36,557 nucleotides of DNA from CAYGVT01 sp964353355 (GCA_964353355.1 CAYGVT010000157.1:1-36557); one strand, 5' to 3'; shown: positions 15,803-25,200, counted from the stretch's first letter. Made by a program: numbers and translations. Notes: generated by a model from the letters alone, not told the origin.

Positions 15803-18800
15803 TCACTTTCTCCTGCGGCGAGCGGAGACGACGGCGGCGACCGCGACGGCCGCGCCGAGGGCGGCGACGGCGGCGGCGAGGCCGAAGCCGGGGTTGTCGG
15901 CGACCTTCTCGACGGTGACCGTGACGGAGGCGTCCAGGTCCTGCACGATGACCGTGCCCCTGTAGACGGTCACCTCGAGCACGTGCTCGCCCTTGCCGGT
16001 GAGCTTGATCCCGGCGAACGTCTCGGTCTTGCTGCCGCCCGCGGGGACGATGACGGCCTGCGCGGAGCCCACCTCGGTCGAGCCGTCCTTGAGCACCATC
16101 CTCACCGTGACGACCGCGTCGCCCGTGTTCTCCAGCGTGACGGTGATGGTGACCGCCTTGCCCTCCTTGACCTTGGCCGCCGAGGAGGCGATGGTGAGGT
16201 TGCCGAGCACGGGTGCCGGGGCCTTGACGAACGTGACGGGCGCGAGCGCCTCGTTGTTGTCGCGGTCGGTCTCGTCGTTCGTGTTGCTCGGGTCGAGGAT
16301 GACGCGGACGGTGTAGCGCATCGGGGTCGTGATCTCGGTCGCGGACCAGACGACCTCGATTGTCGATTGCGCGTCCACCGCGAGCGCGCCCAGGGCCCTC
16401 TCGCCGATGCGGTTGTTGCCGAGCCGCACCTCGAGCGTGGTGGCGAGCGAGTCCCTGGTGCCGTTGTTCCTCACGGTGACGGTGATGGTGACCGGGTCGC
16501 CCACCTGGGGCTCGGCGGGCGCGAACGCGATGCCGATGACGGAAAGGTCGCTCACGTCGGCCGCCTGCACGACCAAGTCGGCGTTGAGCGCGTTGTTGAG
16601 CTCGTCATCCTCGTCGAGCATGTCGTCGGGGTCGACGATGAACGCGAGCTGCACCGTGCCCACGGGCACGCCCGAGACGCCCCACTCGAGGTAGACGACC
16701 GCGTCGGCGCCCGCGGCGATGGCGGGCACGAGCTGGGTGTCGAGCGTCCGGTTGTGCGTGGCGTCCAGGACCTTGAGCGTCGTGGGCTGGGACGCCACGC
16801 CCCCTTCGTTGTGGACGGTGACCGTGACGTTGAGCACGGTCCCGAGCTTGGCGGTCAGGGCGGCCGGGGCGATGGACGCGACCGTGAGGTCGCTCCTGGG
16901 CTTGGGCACGACCCTCAGGGTTTCGAGCGTGGCGTTGTTGTTGGTCTCGTCGAGCTCGGTCGCCGCGCGGTTCCAGTTGACGTGCGCGCGCAGGAGGTGC
17001 GGCCCCAGCTCGGCGTCCTCCGGCACCGTCCAGATGATGACCGGGGACCAGGTCGAGCCGACGGCGAGCGGCGCGCCCACGATGGCGGTGCCCACCTGCC
17101 CGACGATGCCCTGCGTGAACGCCTCGTCCAGGTAGAGCGCGACCTCGAGGGCGGCCGGCGCAGGGGTGGTGCCCTGGTTCTTGACGACGATGGTCGCACC
17201 CGTCTCCTGCCCCTGGGGCACGGTGATTGTGTCGGGCGTGATGCTCAGGATGACCAGGTCGGGACCGGTCCTCTCCACGACGGTGAACGGGAGCGAGAGC
17301 GTGTTGTTGGTCTCGTCCGTCTCCCGGATGGCGTCGTCGGGGTCCACGGTGGCGTTCAGCATGTAGGGGCCCTCGGCCAGCGGAACGACCGGCCAGCTGA
17401 GCGGCACCTCCAAGGTCTGGCCCCTCGGCACGTTCACGGTGTCGGACACCAGCGGCAACCCGATGTCCGTGAGGTAGGTGATGACGTCGACGCCCGTCGC
17501 GTCCTTCTGGCCCACGTTCCTCACCGACACGGTGATGACGGCGGAGGTGCCCCTGGGGATGGCGGCGGGTTCGAGCTCGAGGCTCGTGATGGTCAGGTCG
17601 GGGAGGAGCTCCGCGTAGAGCATGACGTCCTTCACGAAGACGTTGTTGGTCTCGTTTATCTCTGCCACGGTGCCATTGGGGTCGACGACGAGCTTGAGCC
17701 TGTGGAGGCCCGGGGCCAGCCCCGTGGAGTTCCAAACCGCCTCGTAGGCGGGCCTGAGGTTGTTCGACCAGGGGATGGCCGCGATGTCGATGTAGCCCTC
17801 CGGCGTCGCCTCGTCGTCCCAGTAGATGGCGGCCGAGGTCGCCGTGGAATCGGCCCAGCCCTTGTTCTCGAAGAAGGTGTTGACCAGGACGTCCGCGTTG
17901 ACCGTGTAGGGCTCGTTGATGAGCGAGATGCCCGACGGGGCCAGGTCCGGCATCTCCGGCTCGGCCATCCACATCCTGTAGGCCTTCGGCGCCTTGCTGT
18001 GGTTCTCCTGGGTCATGTTGTCCGTGACCGCGATGCTGAAGTAGTAGGGCGTGTTGGTGTGCTCGAACGGCACGTCCTTGGTGCTGCCGGTCACCAGCTC
18101 GCGCTTGAGCTCCAAGGTCCAGTTCCTGCCGTCCCACAGGCCCTTGGCCGTGATGTCGGCGCGGTCCCCGGAGGGCGACTTGATGAGGTGGCTCGGCACC
18201 CAGTAGCCCGTGGGGAGGGTGCTCACGTCGAAGGAGGGCCAGTCGACCTGGCTGGCCTCGGCCTCCATCAGGAAGCTCCTGTTCGCGGGCGTGATGGCGT
18301 CGTTCCAGATGTACGCGGGCCGGCCGCCGCCTCCGGCGATGTCCTTGTTGACGCTCCAGCCGTCGTTGCCGGGGTCCCAGTCTATGTCGGACTTGGTCAC
18401 GTGCATGCGCAGGGGGTCGAACACGACGGAGTTGTTGTTCGTGAGGAAGCCGTCGTCGGCATAGCCGATGACGTTGGTCACCGCCGCGCTCCACACCCAC
18501 ACGTCGAGCATCTCGCCCGGGTTCAAGGTGTACATCTCGAGCTGGTTGTGGCACACCCCGTCGCAGCCCTGCGAATCGAACGGCGAGACCAGGTGGTCCG
18601 CGTCCTCCCAGATGAACGAGATGCGGTCCTCGCCCCAGGGCTTGGCCTCCCAGGTGCCAGGCGTGACGTTGGAGGTCAGGTACCAAGGCTCGCGGTCGTA
18701 GTTGGAATCCCGCGGGGCCAGGGGGTTGAGCTGGAACTCGTCCCAGGTGACGAGCAGGTAGAGCCATGTGTCGTCGTAGACGGCCCTGATCTCGGGGTTG

Positions 18801-19063
18801 AAGTTCCCCGAGCCGCCCGTCGCGAACCCCTTGAGCGCGAGGGCCTCCGCCCACTTGGCGTCGATCACGCCATCGATGGAGATGGGGGTCGTCGTGCGGC
18901 GGGCGACCAGGTCGGTGCTCTGGTCGAAGAGCATCGGTTCGGGCGTGAGCTCGCCTGCCCCGGTGGAGGGCCCGTCGGCCACGGGCGCCGCGGGCGTCAG
19001 GGGGATGGCGGAGGCGATCAGGAGCGCGACCAGCAGGCAGACCAGGGCCTTCTTGGTTGTCAT
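15803..19063 (-). CDS. Large exported haem-domain protein with CARDB repeats and PGF-CTERM-like anchor
   Basis: 1086 residues from ATG 19063, which follows GGTGG by about seven bases; ATG 19078 also fits. A signal peptide (MTTKKALVCLLVALLIASAI) leads to an ethylbenzene-dehydrogenase-like domain (about 55-390): ISIDGVIDAKWAEA, AVYDDTWLYLLVTWDE, WGEDRISFIWED and GCDGVCHN with C167, C171 and H172 (CxxxCH). Five CARDB domains follow, each opening D-L-x-[IVP] and most ending in a NETNN/DETNN motif, then one more Ig-like domain. The end reads NPGFG, a hydrophobic segment and ARRRRK, the pattern of PGF-CTERM proteins that archaeosortase moves onto a lipid anchor. It is probably displayed on the cell surface. 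The paralogue downstream shares the domain plan but is shorter. Confidence 0.82.
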   Translation of the reverse strand: MTTKKALVCLLVALLIASAIPLTPAAPVADGPSTGAGELTPEPMLFDQSTDLVARRTTTPISIDGVIDAKWAEALALKGFATGGSGNFNPEIRAVYDDTWLYLLVTWDEFQLNPLAPRDSNYDREPWYLTSNVTPGTWEAKPWGEDRISFIWEDADHLVSPFDSQGCDGVCHNQLEMYTLNPGEMLDVWVWSAAVTNVIGYADDGFLTNNNSVVFDPLRMHVTKSDIDWDPGNDGWSVNKDIAGGGGRPAYIWNDAITPANRSFLMEAEASQVDWPSFDVSTLPTGYWVPSHLIKSPSGDRADITAKGLWDGRNWTLELKRELVTGSTKDVPFEHTNTPYYFSIAVTDNMTQENHSKAPKAYRMWMAEPEMPDLAPSGISLINEPYTVNADVLVNTFFENKGWADSTATSAAIYWDDEATPEGYIDIAAIPWSNNLRPAYEAVWNSTGLAPGLHRLKLVVDPNGTVAEINETNNVFVKDVMLYAELLPDLTITSLELEPAAIPRGTSAVITVSVRNVGQKDATGVDVITYLTDIGLPLVSDTVNVPRGQTLEVPLSWPVVPLAEGPYMLNATVDPDDAIRETDETNNTLSLPFTVVERTGPDLVILSITPDTITVPQGQETGATIVVKNQGTTPAPAALEVALYLDEAFTQGIVGQVGTAIVGAPLAVGSTWSPVIIWTVPEDAELGPHLLRAHVNWNRAATELDETNNNATLETLRVVPKPRSDLTVASIAPAALTAKLGTVLNVTVTVHNEGGVASQPTTLKVLDATHNRTLDTQLVPAIAAGADAVVYLEWGVSGVPVGTVQLAFIVDPDDMLDEDDELNNALNADLVVQAADVSDLSVIGIAFAPAEPQVGDPVTITVTVRNNGTRDSLATTLEVRLGNNRIGERALGALAVDAQSTIEVVWSATEITTPMRYTVRVILDPSNTNDETDRDNNEALAPVTFVKAPAPVLGNLTIASSAAKVKEGKAVTITVTLENTGDAVVTVRMVLKDGSTEVGSAQAVIVPAGGSKTETFAGIKLTGKGEHVLEVTVYRGTVIVQDLDASVTVTVEKVADNPGFGLAAAVAALGAAVAVAAVVSARRRRK

Positions 19064-19118
19064 CGGCAAACCACCCATGTAGGACTCGGGCTCGACATCC
19101 GAGATATCGGCTCGCACA

Positions 19119-19131
19119 AATAATTATTGGT
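19119..19131 (-). promoter_or_regulatory. AT-rich promoter element before the large surface protein
   Basis: On the minus strand CCAATAATTATTT stands out in GC-rich DNA. Transcription would begin near 19100, giving a leader of about 35 bases before ATG 19063. Confidence 0.5.
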
Positions 19132-19200
19132 ATGGTGGTTGGATTGACCGCCGCTGCCAGCACAGGGACCCGGTCGGATGGCCCCAGGCGATGGTCCGGC

Positions 19201-20121
19201 CTATAGGCTGAACTCGAGCACGACCGTGTCCGTGGGCTGGTGCACGAGGGTGATGACGTCGCCCTGGGCGAGCGGGTTGACCAGTGTGTGGTAGGCAGAG
19301 CGCTGCGCGGCAGTGACGTTCGCGCTCGCCAAGGTCATGAAGTTGGCGTTCGTGGTCCACTCGTCCCCAGCCCCGGGCCGTATGGTGTAATCGGCGTTCC
19401 AGTTGCCCGTTGGCCAGGCCCCATCGAGCCATGAGATCCCGACGAACGCGCCCCCGCCGCCCACGTAGCCGGTCAGGGTGTCGTAGGTGGTCCCAGCATG
19501 CACGAGCTCGACCTTCACCTCGTCGCCAGGGTAGATGTCGGCCGAGCCGAGCGTCACCGGGGAGGCGATGACGGCGATGTTCGTGCTGAGGGGGACCTCG
19601 TCGGGTGTGTTGCCCACGAGCCTGTAGCCGCGGTCCGCGTCGAGCACGGCGGACAGGGGGGCGAAGTAGGGCGCGTAGGCCATGAAGGTGTCCCCGGCCC
19701 CCAGCATGCCGTCCCCGTCGATGTCGATGAACACGAGCGGCGAGCCCTGGGGCCCGTCGCCGGAGGCGACGACGAAGTCGGTGAGCGCCCCCACGATGGA
19801 CGCGTCCCACACGCCGTCGATGTCCGTGTCGTACTTGACGTGCGAGCCGTCGGCATGCCGCGCGATGACCCTGAATTCGCCGAGCGGCACCTCGCGGTCG
19901 ACCCTGGTCACGGGGATGCTCCACCGCTCGTTGATGTGCGAGTACGAGACATCGACCTCGGGAGGGTCATCTGGCACCGTCACCATGTATATGGCCCACA
20001 GCCCCACCACGGACGTGGCCGAGACAGTGAGCGCAACCATCAGGGAGGAGCCGATGACCGGCGCTGCCGCCTCGTCCCGCGGCCGGGGCCAGTACATCTT
20101 CGACAGGGCCGTCGCTCGCAT
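19201..20121 (-). CDS. Archaeal type IV pilin-like protein with an EF-hand-type calcium loop
   Basis: 306 residues from ATG 20121. A short basic leader (MRATALSKMYWPRPRDEA) runs into AAPVIGSSLMVALTVSATSVVGLWAIYMV, the N-terminal helix of archaeal pilins. Prepilin peptidase would cut near DEA/AAP (about residue 18). The rest is a beta-rich exported domain with TDIDGVWD and a near-perfect calcium loop DIDGDGMLGAGD (133-144). It is far longer than ordinary pilins, so it may be a minor or adhesive pilin. The TATA-like CTAAATG (20145-20151 region) lies about 27 bases before ATG, which argues for this start and a leaderless mRNA. The frame is open further upstream, but into the promoter of the divergent rhodanese gene. 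Confidence 0.8.
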   Translation of the reverse strand: MRATALSKMYWPRPRDEAAAPVIGSSLMVALTVSATSVVGLWAIYMVTVPDDPPEVDVSYSHINERWSIPVTRVDREVPLGEFRVIARHADGSHVKYDTDIDGVWDASIVGALTDFVVASGDGPQGSPLVFIDIDGDGMLGAGDTFMAYAPYFAPLSAVLDADRGYRLVGNTPDEVPLSTNIAVIASPVTLGSADIYPGDEVKVELVHAGTTYDTLTGYVGGGGAFVGISWLDGAWPTGNWNADYTIRPGAGDEWTTNANFMTLASANVTAAQRSAYHTLVNPLAQGDVITLVHQPTDTVVLEFSL

Positions 20122-20143
20122 GCTCGCCCCCAGGACGCGCTTC

Positions 20144-20153
20144 GCATTTAGCC
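20144..20153 (-). promoter_or_regulatory. TATA-like box of the pilin-like gene
   Basis: On the minus strand GGCTAAATGC lies about 27 bases ahead of ATG 20121. The 184-base divergent gap 20122-20305 holds this and the rhodanese promoter. Confidence 0.45.
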
Positions 20154-20232
20154 CTTGCCCTCCGGGTATCGCGGCGGAGAATCGTGGCCGGGGACCGGCC
20201 ACGGCGCCGGTCGGTCCGGGCCACGGCAGGTG

Positions 20233-20246
20233 CAAACCATATATCC
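20233..20246 (+). promoter_or_regulatory. TATA box of the rhodanese gene
   Basis: CAAACCATATATCC combines a purine-rich upstream part with a TATA core. Transcription is expected near 20266, about 40 bases before ATG 20306. Confidence 0.6.
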
Positions 20247-20305
20247 GCGCCGAGGCATCACGCCCCCATCCCACGGCCCCCGATGGGCCGAGGACGGGGA
20301 ACCGC

Positions 20306-21178
20306 ATGGCATCTGGCGACGGGGCTCTGAAGGGGACGGGCGAGCTCACCTGGGCCACGCCGGCATGGCTCGAGGCCAACTCGGGCACGGCCACCGTGCT
20401 CGACGCGCAGCCGGACGTGCACGACTACCTCGAGGAGCACGTGCCCGGGGCGGTCCGCGTCGAGGAGGGCGCGCTGCGCGCGCCCGTGGGCGGGCTGCCC
20501 GTCGCCTTCGCGCCCCCCGCGGCGGTCTCCGCCGTCCTGCGCGCGGCCGGGGTCCGCACCGACGGGCCGGTCGTGGTCTACACGGCCGTGGGCGCGCGCT
20601 CCGCCAGGGGCGACGGCCTGGGCGCGACCTACCTGGCCCACGCGCTCGTGCGGCACGGGTGCCGCCGCGTGCACGTGCTCGACGGGGGGCTGGAGCGGTG
20701 GAAGGCCGAGGGCCATCGCGTCACCAAGGACCTCCCCGCCCCCCGCGCGTCGAGGTTCCAGGCCCGCGTGCGGCGGGACCTCCTCGTGGGCCGCGGGCAG
20801 GTCGGGGCGCTCAAGGACCGCCCCGGCGCCCTCCTCCTGGACACCAGGTCCGCGCAGAGCTACGAGGGGCAGAGCTACCTCCCAAGGCCCGGCCACATCG
20901 AGGGCGCGGTGAGCCTGCCCTGGACGTCGTTCGTGACCGAGGGCAACCGGTCGCTCCTCCGCCCCCTGGACGAGGTCGCTTCGGTCGCGCGCGAAGCGGG
21001 GGTCATGGACGCCAGGGAGGTCATCGTCTCATGCGGCACGGGGAGGACGGCCAGCTTGGTCTTCCCTGTGGTGAGGTCCCTGCTCGGCCACCCCTGCGTG
21101 CGGTTCTACGAGGGCTCGCTGGCGGACTGGAGCCGCGACCCCGGCGCGCGGATGGTCGCGGGCCCCTCGCCCAGGTGA
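20306..21178 (+). CDS. sseA: Tandem-rhodanese sulfurtransferase (SseA/TST type)
   Basis: 290 residues from ATG 20306. It has two rhodanese domains, about 15-140 and 155-285. The N-terminal one has lost the catalytic cysteine (VVVYTAVGARSA), as is usual in this family. The C-terminal one has the active loop CGTGRTAS with C243, which would carry the persulphide, and DTRSAQSYEGQ and RPGHIEGAVSLPW are typical. Such enzymes move sulphur from thiosulphate or mercaptopyruvate to cyanide, thiols or protein acceptors. It lies 238 bases ahead of the E1-like gene on the same strand. Rhodaneses and E1 enzymes act together in ubiquitin-like sulphur transfer (Uba4/Urm1, MoeB), but E1 has its own promoter, so the link here is only suggestive. 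Confidence 0.93.
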   Translation: MASGDGALKGTGELTWATPAWLEANSGTATVLDAQPDVHDYLEEHVPGAVRVEEGALRAPVGGLPVAFAPPAAVSAVLRAAGVRTDGPVVVYTAVGARSARGDGLGATYLAHALVRHGCRRVHVLDGGLERWKAEGHRVTKDLPAPRASRFQARVRRDLLVGRGQVGALKDRPGALLLDTRSAQSYEGQSYLPRPGHIEGAVSLPWTSFVTEGNRSLLRPLDEVASVAREAGVMDAREVIVSCGTGRTASLVFPVVRSLLGHPCVRFYEGSLADWSRDPGARMVAGPSPR

Positions 21179-21189
21179 GCGGGCCAGGT

Positions 21190-21243
21190 GGGGAGGGGAG
21201 GGCGGGACGGGGCGGGGGACCGATGGGGGCGGGGGGTGGGGGG
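21190..21243 (+). repeat. G-run cluster with G-quadruplex potential behind the rhodanese gene
   Basis: Nine runs of three to six G, separated mostly by single bases, lie in 54 bases directly downstream of the rhodanese stop. This exceeds what is needed for a G-quadruplex on the coding strand and its RNA. The rest of the gap (21244-21416) holds the promoter of the E1 operon and no gene I can support. Confidence 0.6.
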
Positions 21244-21354
21244 AGGCACCGGGAGCGTCCCCCACGGAGGCTCTCCATGCGGGCCATCGAGGGTCGTCCC
21301 TGCGTGGGTGCCAGATGGGGCCGCCAGATTCTATCCCATGAATATTTGCGCGTC

Positions 21355-21366
21355 AAGTATTTAAAG
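21355..21366 (+). promoter_or_regulatory. TATA box of the ubiquitin-like operon
   Basis: AAGTATTTAAAG is the clearest TATA box near the cluster. It predicts a start near 21388, about 30 bases before ATG 21417. No comparable element is seen in the tiny gaps between the four following genes, so one transcript of about 11.4 kb is likely. Confidence 0.7.
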
Positions 21367-21416
21367 GGCAATATCTGTGGCCATCGTGCGCAGCATAAGC
21401 GCTGCTGGGGAGTGGA

Positions 21417-22274
21417 ATGGAGGTGTCCCGTCCAGAGGTCCTGACGACCCGCAAGAGGGAGGACCGGTTCGACCGGTCCCGGCGGATCCCTTGGTTCGAC
21501 CTCGAGCGGACCCGCCGCTCCCGCGCGCTCGTCGTCGGCGCGGGCGCGCTCGGCAACGAGGTCGTCAAGGACCTCGTGCTCTCCGGCGTGGGCCACATCG
21601 CCGTCGTGGACATGGACCGCGTCGTGAGGTCCAACCTCAACAGGTGCGTCTTCTTCACCGAGCAGGACGCCCTGCGCGGCCGCATGAAGGCCGAGGCGGT
21701 GGCCGAGGCGGCCTCGCGCCTCGACCCCGCGGTCGAGGTCGAGCCCCTGACCGAGCGCGTCGAGGACCTCGGCGAGGGCGTCTTCGACGGCCGCGACGTG
21801 GTCGTGGGCTGCGTCGACAACCTCGCCGCGCGCGTGCACATCAACGCCAACACCTATCACCTCGGAGTGCCCTACGTCGATGGTGGCACGATGGGCCTCA
21901 TGGGGAAGGTCCAAGTCGTGGTCCCACCGAGGACGAGCTGCGTGGAGTGCACACTGAACGCGTCCCACTACCGCATCATCGAGCAGCGCTACAGCTGCAC
22001 CGGTGCCGGCGTGACCTTCGTCGAGCCCAAGCTCGCCTCCGAGGTCACGACCACCGCGGTCGTGGCCGCCGTCGAGGTCCGCGAGGCGATGAAGCTCCTG
22101 AACGGCCGCCCGGACCTGGTGCTCTCGAACCTGTTCTACTACGACGGCAACCGCAACCTCTCCGACGTGCTGGAGGTCGCGGTCAACCCGGCCTGTCCCA
22201 ACCACGGGGCTCCGGGCGCGCCCCGCGGCGCGTCCGCGCGGGCCACGGGTGCCAAGGGCAGGGGAGGTGGCTGA
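21417..22274 (+). CDS. E1-like ubiquitin/ubiquitin-like activating enzyme
   Basis: 285 residues. An E1 adenylates the C-terminal glycine of a ubiquitin-like protein and takes it up as a thioester. Seen here: RFDRSRRI, matching the N-terminal arginine region of the ThiF/MoeB/E1 fold; GAGALG nucleotide loop (41-46); VVDMDRVVRSNLNR (63-76) with D65, N73 and R76; K91; and CVDN (132-135). PRTSCVECTL holds the first zinc cysteines C175/C178, paired with C260 and H263 in CPNH. QRYSCTGA (C194) lies where UBA3 has its catalytic cysteine (FPMCTIAS). The CVECTL...CT arrangement is closer to eukaryote-type E1 than to MoeB. There is no separate Ub-fold or large catalytic-cysteine domain, so it is a minimal E1. 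The giant RING protein gene starts one base after its stop. Confidence 0.92.
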   Translation: MEVSRPEVLTTRKREDRFDRSRRIPWFDLERTRRSRALVVGAGALGNEVVKDLVLSGVGHIAVVDMDRVVRSNLNRCVFFTEQDALRGRMKAEAVAEAASRLDPAVEVEPLTERVEDLGEGVFDGRDVVVGCVDNLAARVHINANTYHLGVPYVDGGTMGLMGKVQVVVPPRTSCVECTLNASHYRIIEQRYSCTGAGVTFVEPKLASEVTTTAVVAAVEVREAMKLLNGRPDLVLSNLFYYDGNRNLSDVLEVAVNPACPNHGAPGAPRGASARATGAKGRGGG

Positions 22275-22275
22275 G

Positions 22276-25200
22276 ATGCCGAAGCCCGGCCCCGACCAGA
22301 GGAAGGCCAAGGGTCCCGATTCGAAGTCCTCCGCCATCGCCTACGCGGTGAAGCTCGAGCAGCTCGCGCAGGACAAGAAGCAGCTGGAGCGGGAGGTGCG
22401 CGAGGGCATCGACAAGGTGTCCGGCGATATCGGCCAGCTCGTGACGGTCGGCATCGAGGTCGGCGCGGCGCCCGAGCTGCTGGGCAAATCCCGGGAGCTC
22501 GCGGACGCGAAGGACTACGCGACCGCCAAGGGCTTCCTCGACCGCGCGCGCGCGGCCATAGAGGGCACATCGCTCCCCAAGGTCGAGGCGCGCATCGACC
22601 AGGCGCAGGAGCGCGTGGGCGCCATCGAGAGGCTGGGCGTCATAGAGGTCGACACCGCCGAGCTCGACAGGCAGTTCGCCATTGCGCGCAGGATGCTGCG
22701 CGAGGACGACATGCTGGGCGCGCTCGAGGTGGCGGAGGGGGCGGCCATGGCCGCCATCGAGCCCGCCAAGACGGAGCTCACCACACTCCTCACCGACGCC
22801 GAGAGCCTCCTCAAGGACGCGGACAAGGAGAGGCTCGACACCGGAAAGGCGCGCAAGGCGCTCGACGACGCGCGCGTCTCGTTCGCCGCCGATGACTACC
22901 AGGCCGGCGTCGACCACATGATCAGGTTCCAGAACAACCTCGAGCGGGCCAGGAAGGGCATGTCCGGGGAGGCGGCCGAGGAGACGCCCGCCGAGGTCCA
23001 CGGGGCCATGACCGACCAGGACCGCGCGCTCGTGGTCGAGGCCATCGCCAGGGGTCTCGAGGCTGTCCAGGCGGACCTGAGGGTCCTCGAGGATATCAAG
23101 GGTCTGGTCTCCCACCCGGAGAGCCTAGCCAGCAAGGCGAAGAAGGCGCTCGAGGAGGGCAACCTCGCCCAGGCGCGACGCCTCACGCGGGAGGCGCACC
23201 TCGCCACCATCCGCGCGCTGCGCGAGCGGCTGCGCGACGTGCTCACCGCCGCCCGCGACCGCATCAAGAAGGCGCGCCGCGAGGGGCTGAACGTCCACGA
23301 GGTCAAGACCGTCTACACCGAGGCCACGGCCAACGTGGACGTCTACAAGTGGAGGGAGGCCTACGACCTGGCGCTGTCCATCGACGACCGCATCAACGCC
23401 CTGCGCGAGGAGAAGGTCGACATCGAGCATGCCATGAAGGAGGCGTCGGAGGAGATCAAGGGCCTGAGCGAGCTGGGCACGAACGAGGCCCGCGTCAACG
23501 AGCACCTGGAGCAGGCGCGCCACGGCATCGAGCGTGGCGACCTCAAGAAGGCGCGCGTGAGCATCGCCAAGGCCCTATCCATCGCCAAGACCTCGACCCA
23601 GGCGTTCATCGACGCCTACATCGACGAGGTCCGCAACGTGCTGCTGAGCGTGCGCACCATCGGCGGGAACATCTCCACCGCCCGCCCCCTGCTCATCACC
23701 GCGAAGAAGGACATCAACAAGAAGGAGTTCAAGGAGGCCGTCACCCGCGTCCGCGAGTCCGTGAGCACCGTCAAGGGCGTCGAGGACGAGTACATCGAGG
23801 TCCTCAAGGTCATCGTGGACTCCTACCTGAAGTACACGCTCGCCTCGTCCATGGGCCTCAACGTCGCGGAGATGGACGAGCACCTCAAAAACGCCACGGT
23901 GGAGCTCAACCAGAAGCAGTTCGAGAAGGCCCGCAAGCTCGCCCAGAAGGCGGACTTCGAGGTCGAGATCGCCATCGAGGACTTCAAGACCACCTCGGAG
24001 GACCTGGCGAAGGCGCGCGAGTCCCTCGAGGAGTCCAAGAAGGTCGGCGCGGACGTGAGCGAGGCCGACTTCCTCCTCACCAAGGCCATCGCCGCGATGG
24101 AGAAGAACAGCTTCGAGGTCGCGCAGGAGCTGTTCACGGACGCCGCCACCGCGTCCGACAAGGCGCGCAGCAAGCGCGTGGGCGACCTCCTCCAGGACGC
24201 GCGCGAGACCATCGAGGAGGAGGAGAAGAAGGGCATCAGCATCGGCGAGGGCAAGCGGCTGCTCACCGACGCCGAGGAGTCCTACCGCCGCACGGACTTC
24301 GCCACCACCATAGACCTGCTCAACGAGGCCATCGAGGTCATGTTCGAGATCTCGAAGAAGCAGGACATGGCCCAGAAGCAGCTGCAGCAGGCCGAGGAGC
24401 TGCTCGCCGAGTCCAGGCGGTACGCGGAGGAGAACCCGCTCGCGGACGACTTCATCGCCGCCGCCCACAAGCACATGGCCTCGGGCCAGTGGGACCAGAG
24501 CTACGACGCGGCCCGCCAGGTGATGCTCGACGTCGAGTCCTCCCTGGTGAGGTACATCGACGTCATCATGGACGACACCAAGAACGAGATCGGCAGGGCC
24601 GAGGAGCAGGGCGCGACCGTCTCCCAGGCCCGCGACTACTACAAGCTCGCCCGCCGGCACTACGAGTCCAACGACTTCACCAAGTCCCTCACGCTCGCGA
24701 GGAAGGCCAGCGTGCTCGCCCGCGAGACCATCGCGGTCTTCCAGGAGGTCATGGAGAACCGCGACATCCTCGACGGCTACATCCAGTGGGCCAAGCGCGT
24801 CTCCAGGCACCTCCAGATGCCCGAGGCGGAGCTGGAGCAGACGCGCGCGTTCGTCAACCAGAAGAAGTACGCGGAGGCCCAGGCGGTGGTGCGCACCGCG
24901 CTCGAGAAGGCCAAGCAGACCCAGATAACCTTCGTCAAGCAGGAGCTCGACTCCATAGAGGTCTTCCTGCGCGAGCTCGAGGAGGGCGGCGTGGGCACGT
25001 CGGTGGCGCGCAACACGCTCTCCCAGGCGCAGGCCTCCCTCGCCGCGTTCGACTTCGAGCAGGCCTACGCGCTCGCGACGCAGACGCGGGAGCAGGGATC
25101 GAAGAACCAGGAGCTCTACAAAGAGATCATCGAGAAGCTGCACATGGGCAAGGGGCGCATCGAGCTCGCGGCCAAGCTGGGCGTCGAGGTCAAGCCGCTC

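Noticed and set aside
20122..20394. Extension of the pilin-like gene to 20394, or of the rhodanese gene to 19682
   Set aside because: Both would overlap the other gene or its promoter. Pilin leaders are short, and the rhodanese family begins close to ATG 20306.
22239..22274. E1 C-terminus ending GAKGRGGG, which looks like a modifier tail
   Set aside because: The glycines come from the ribosome site of the next gene (GGGGAGGTGG). No beta-grasp sequence precedes them, and the tail is disordered.
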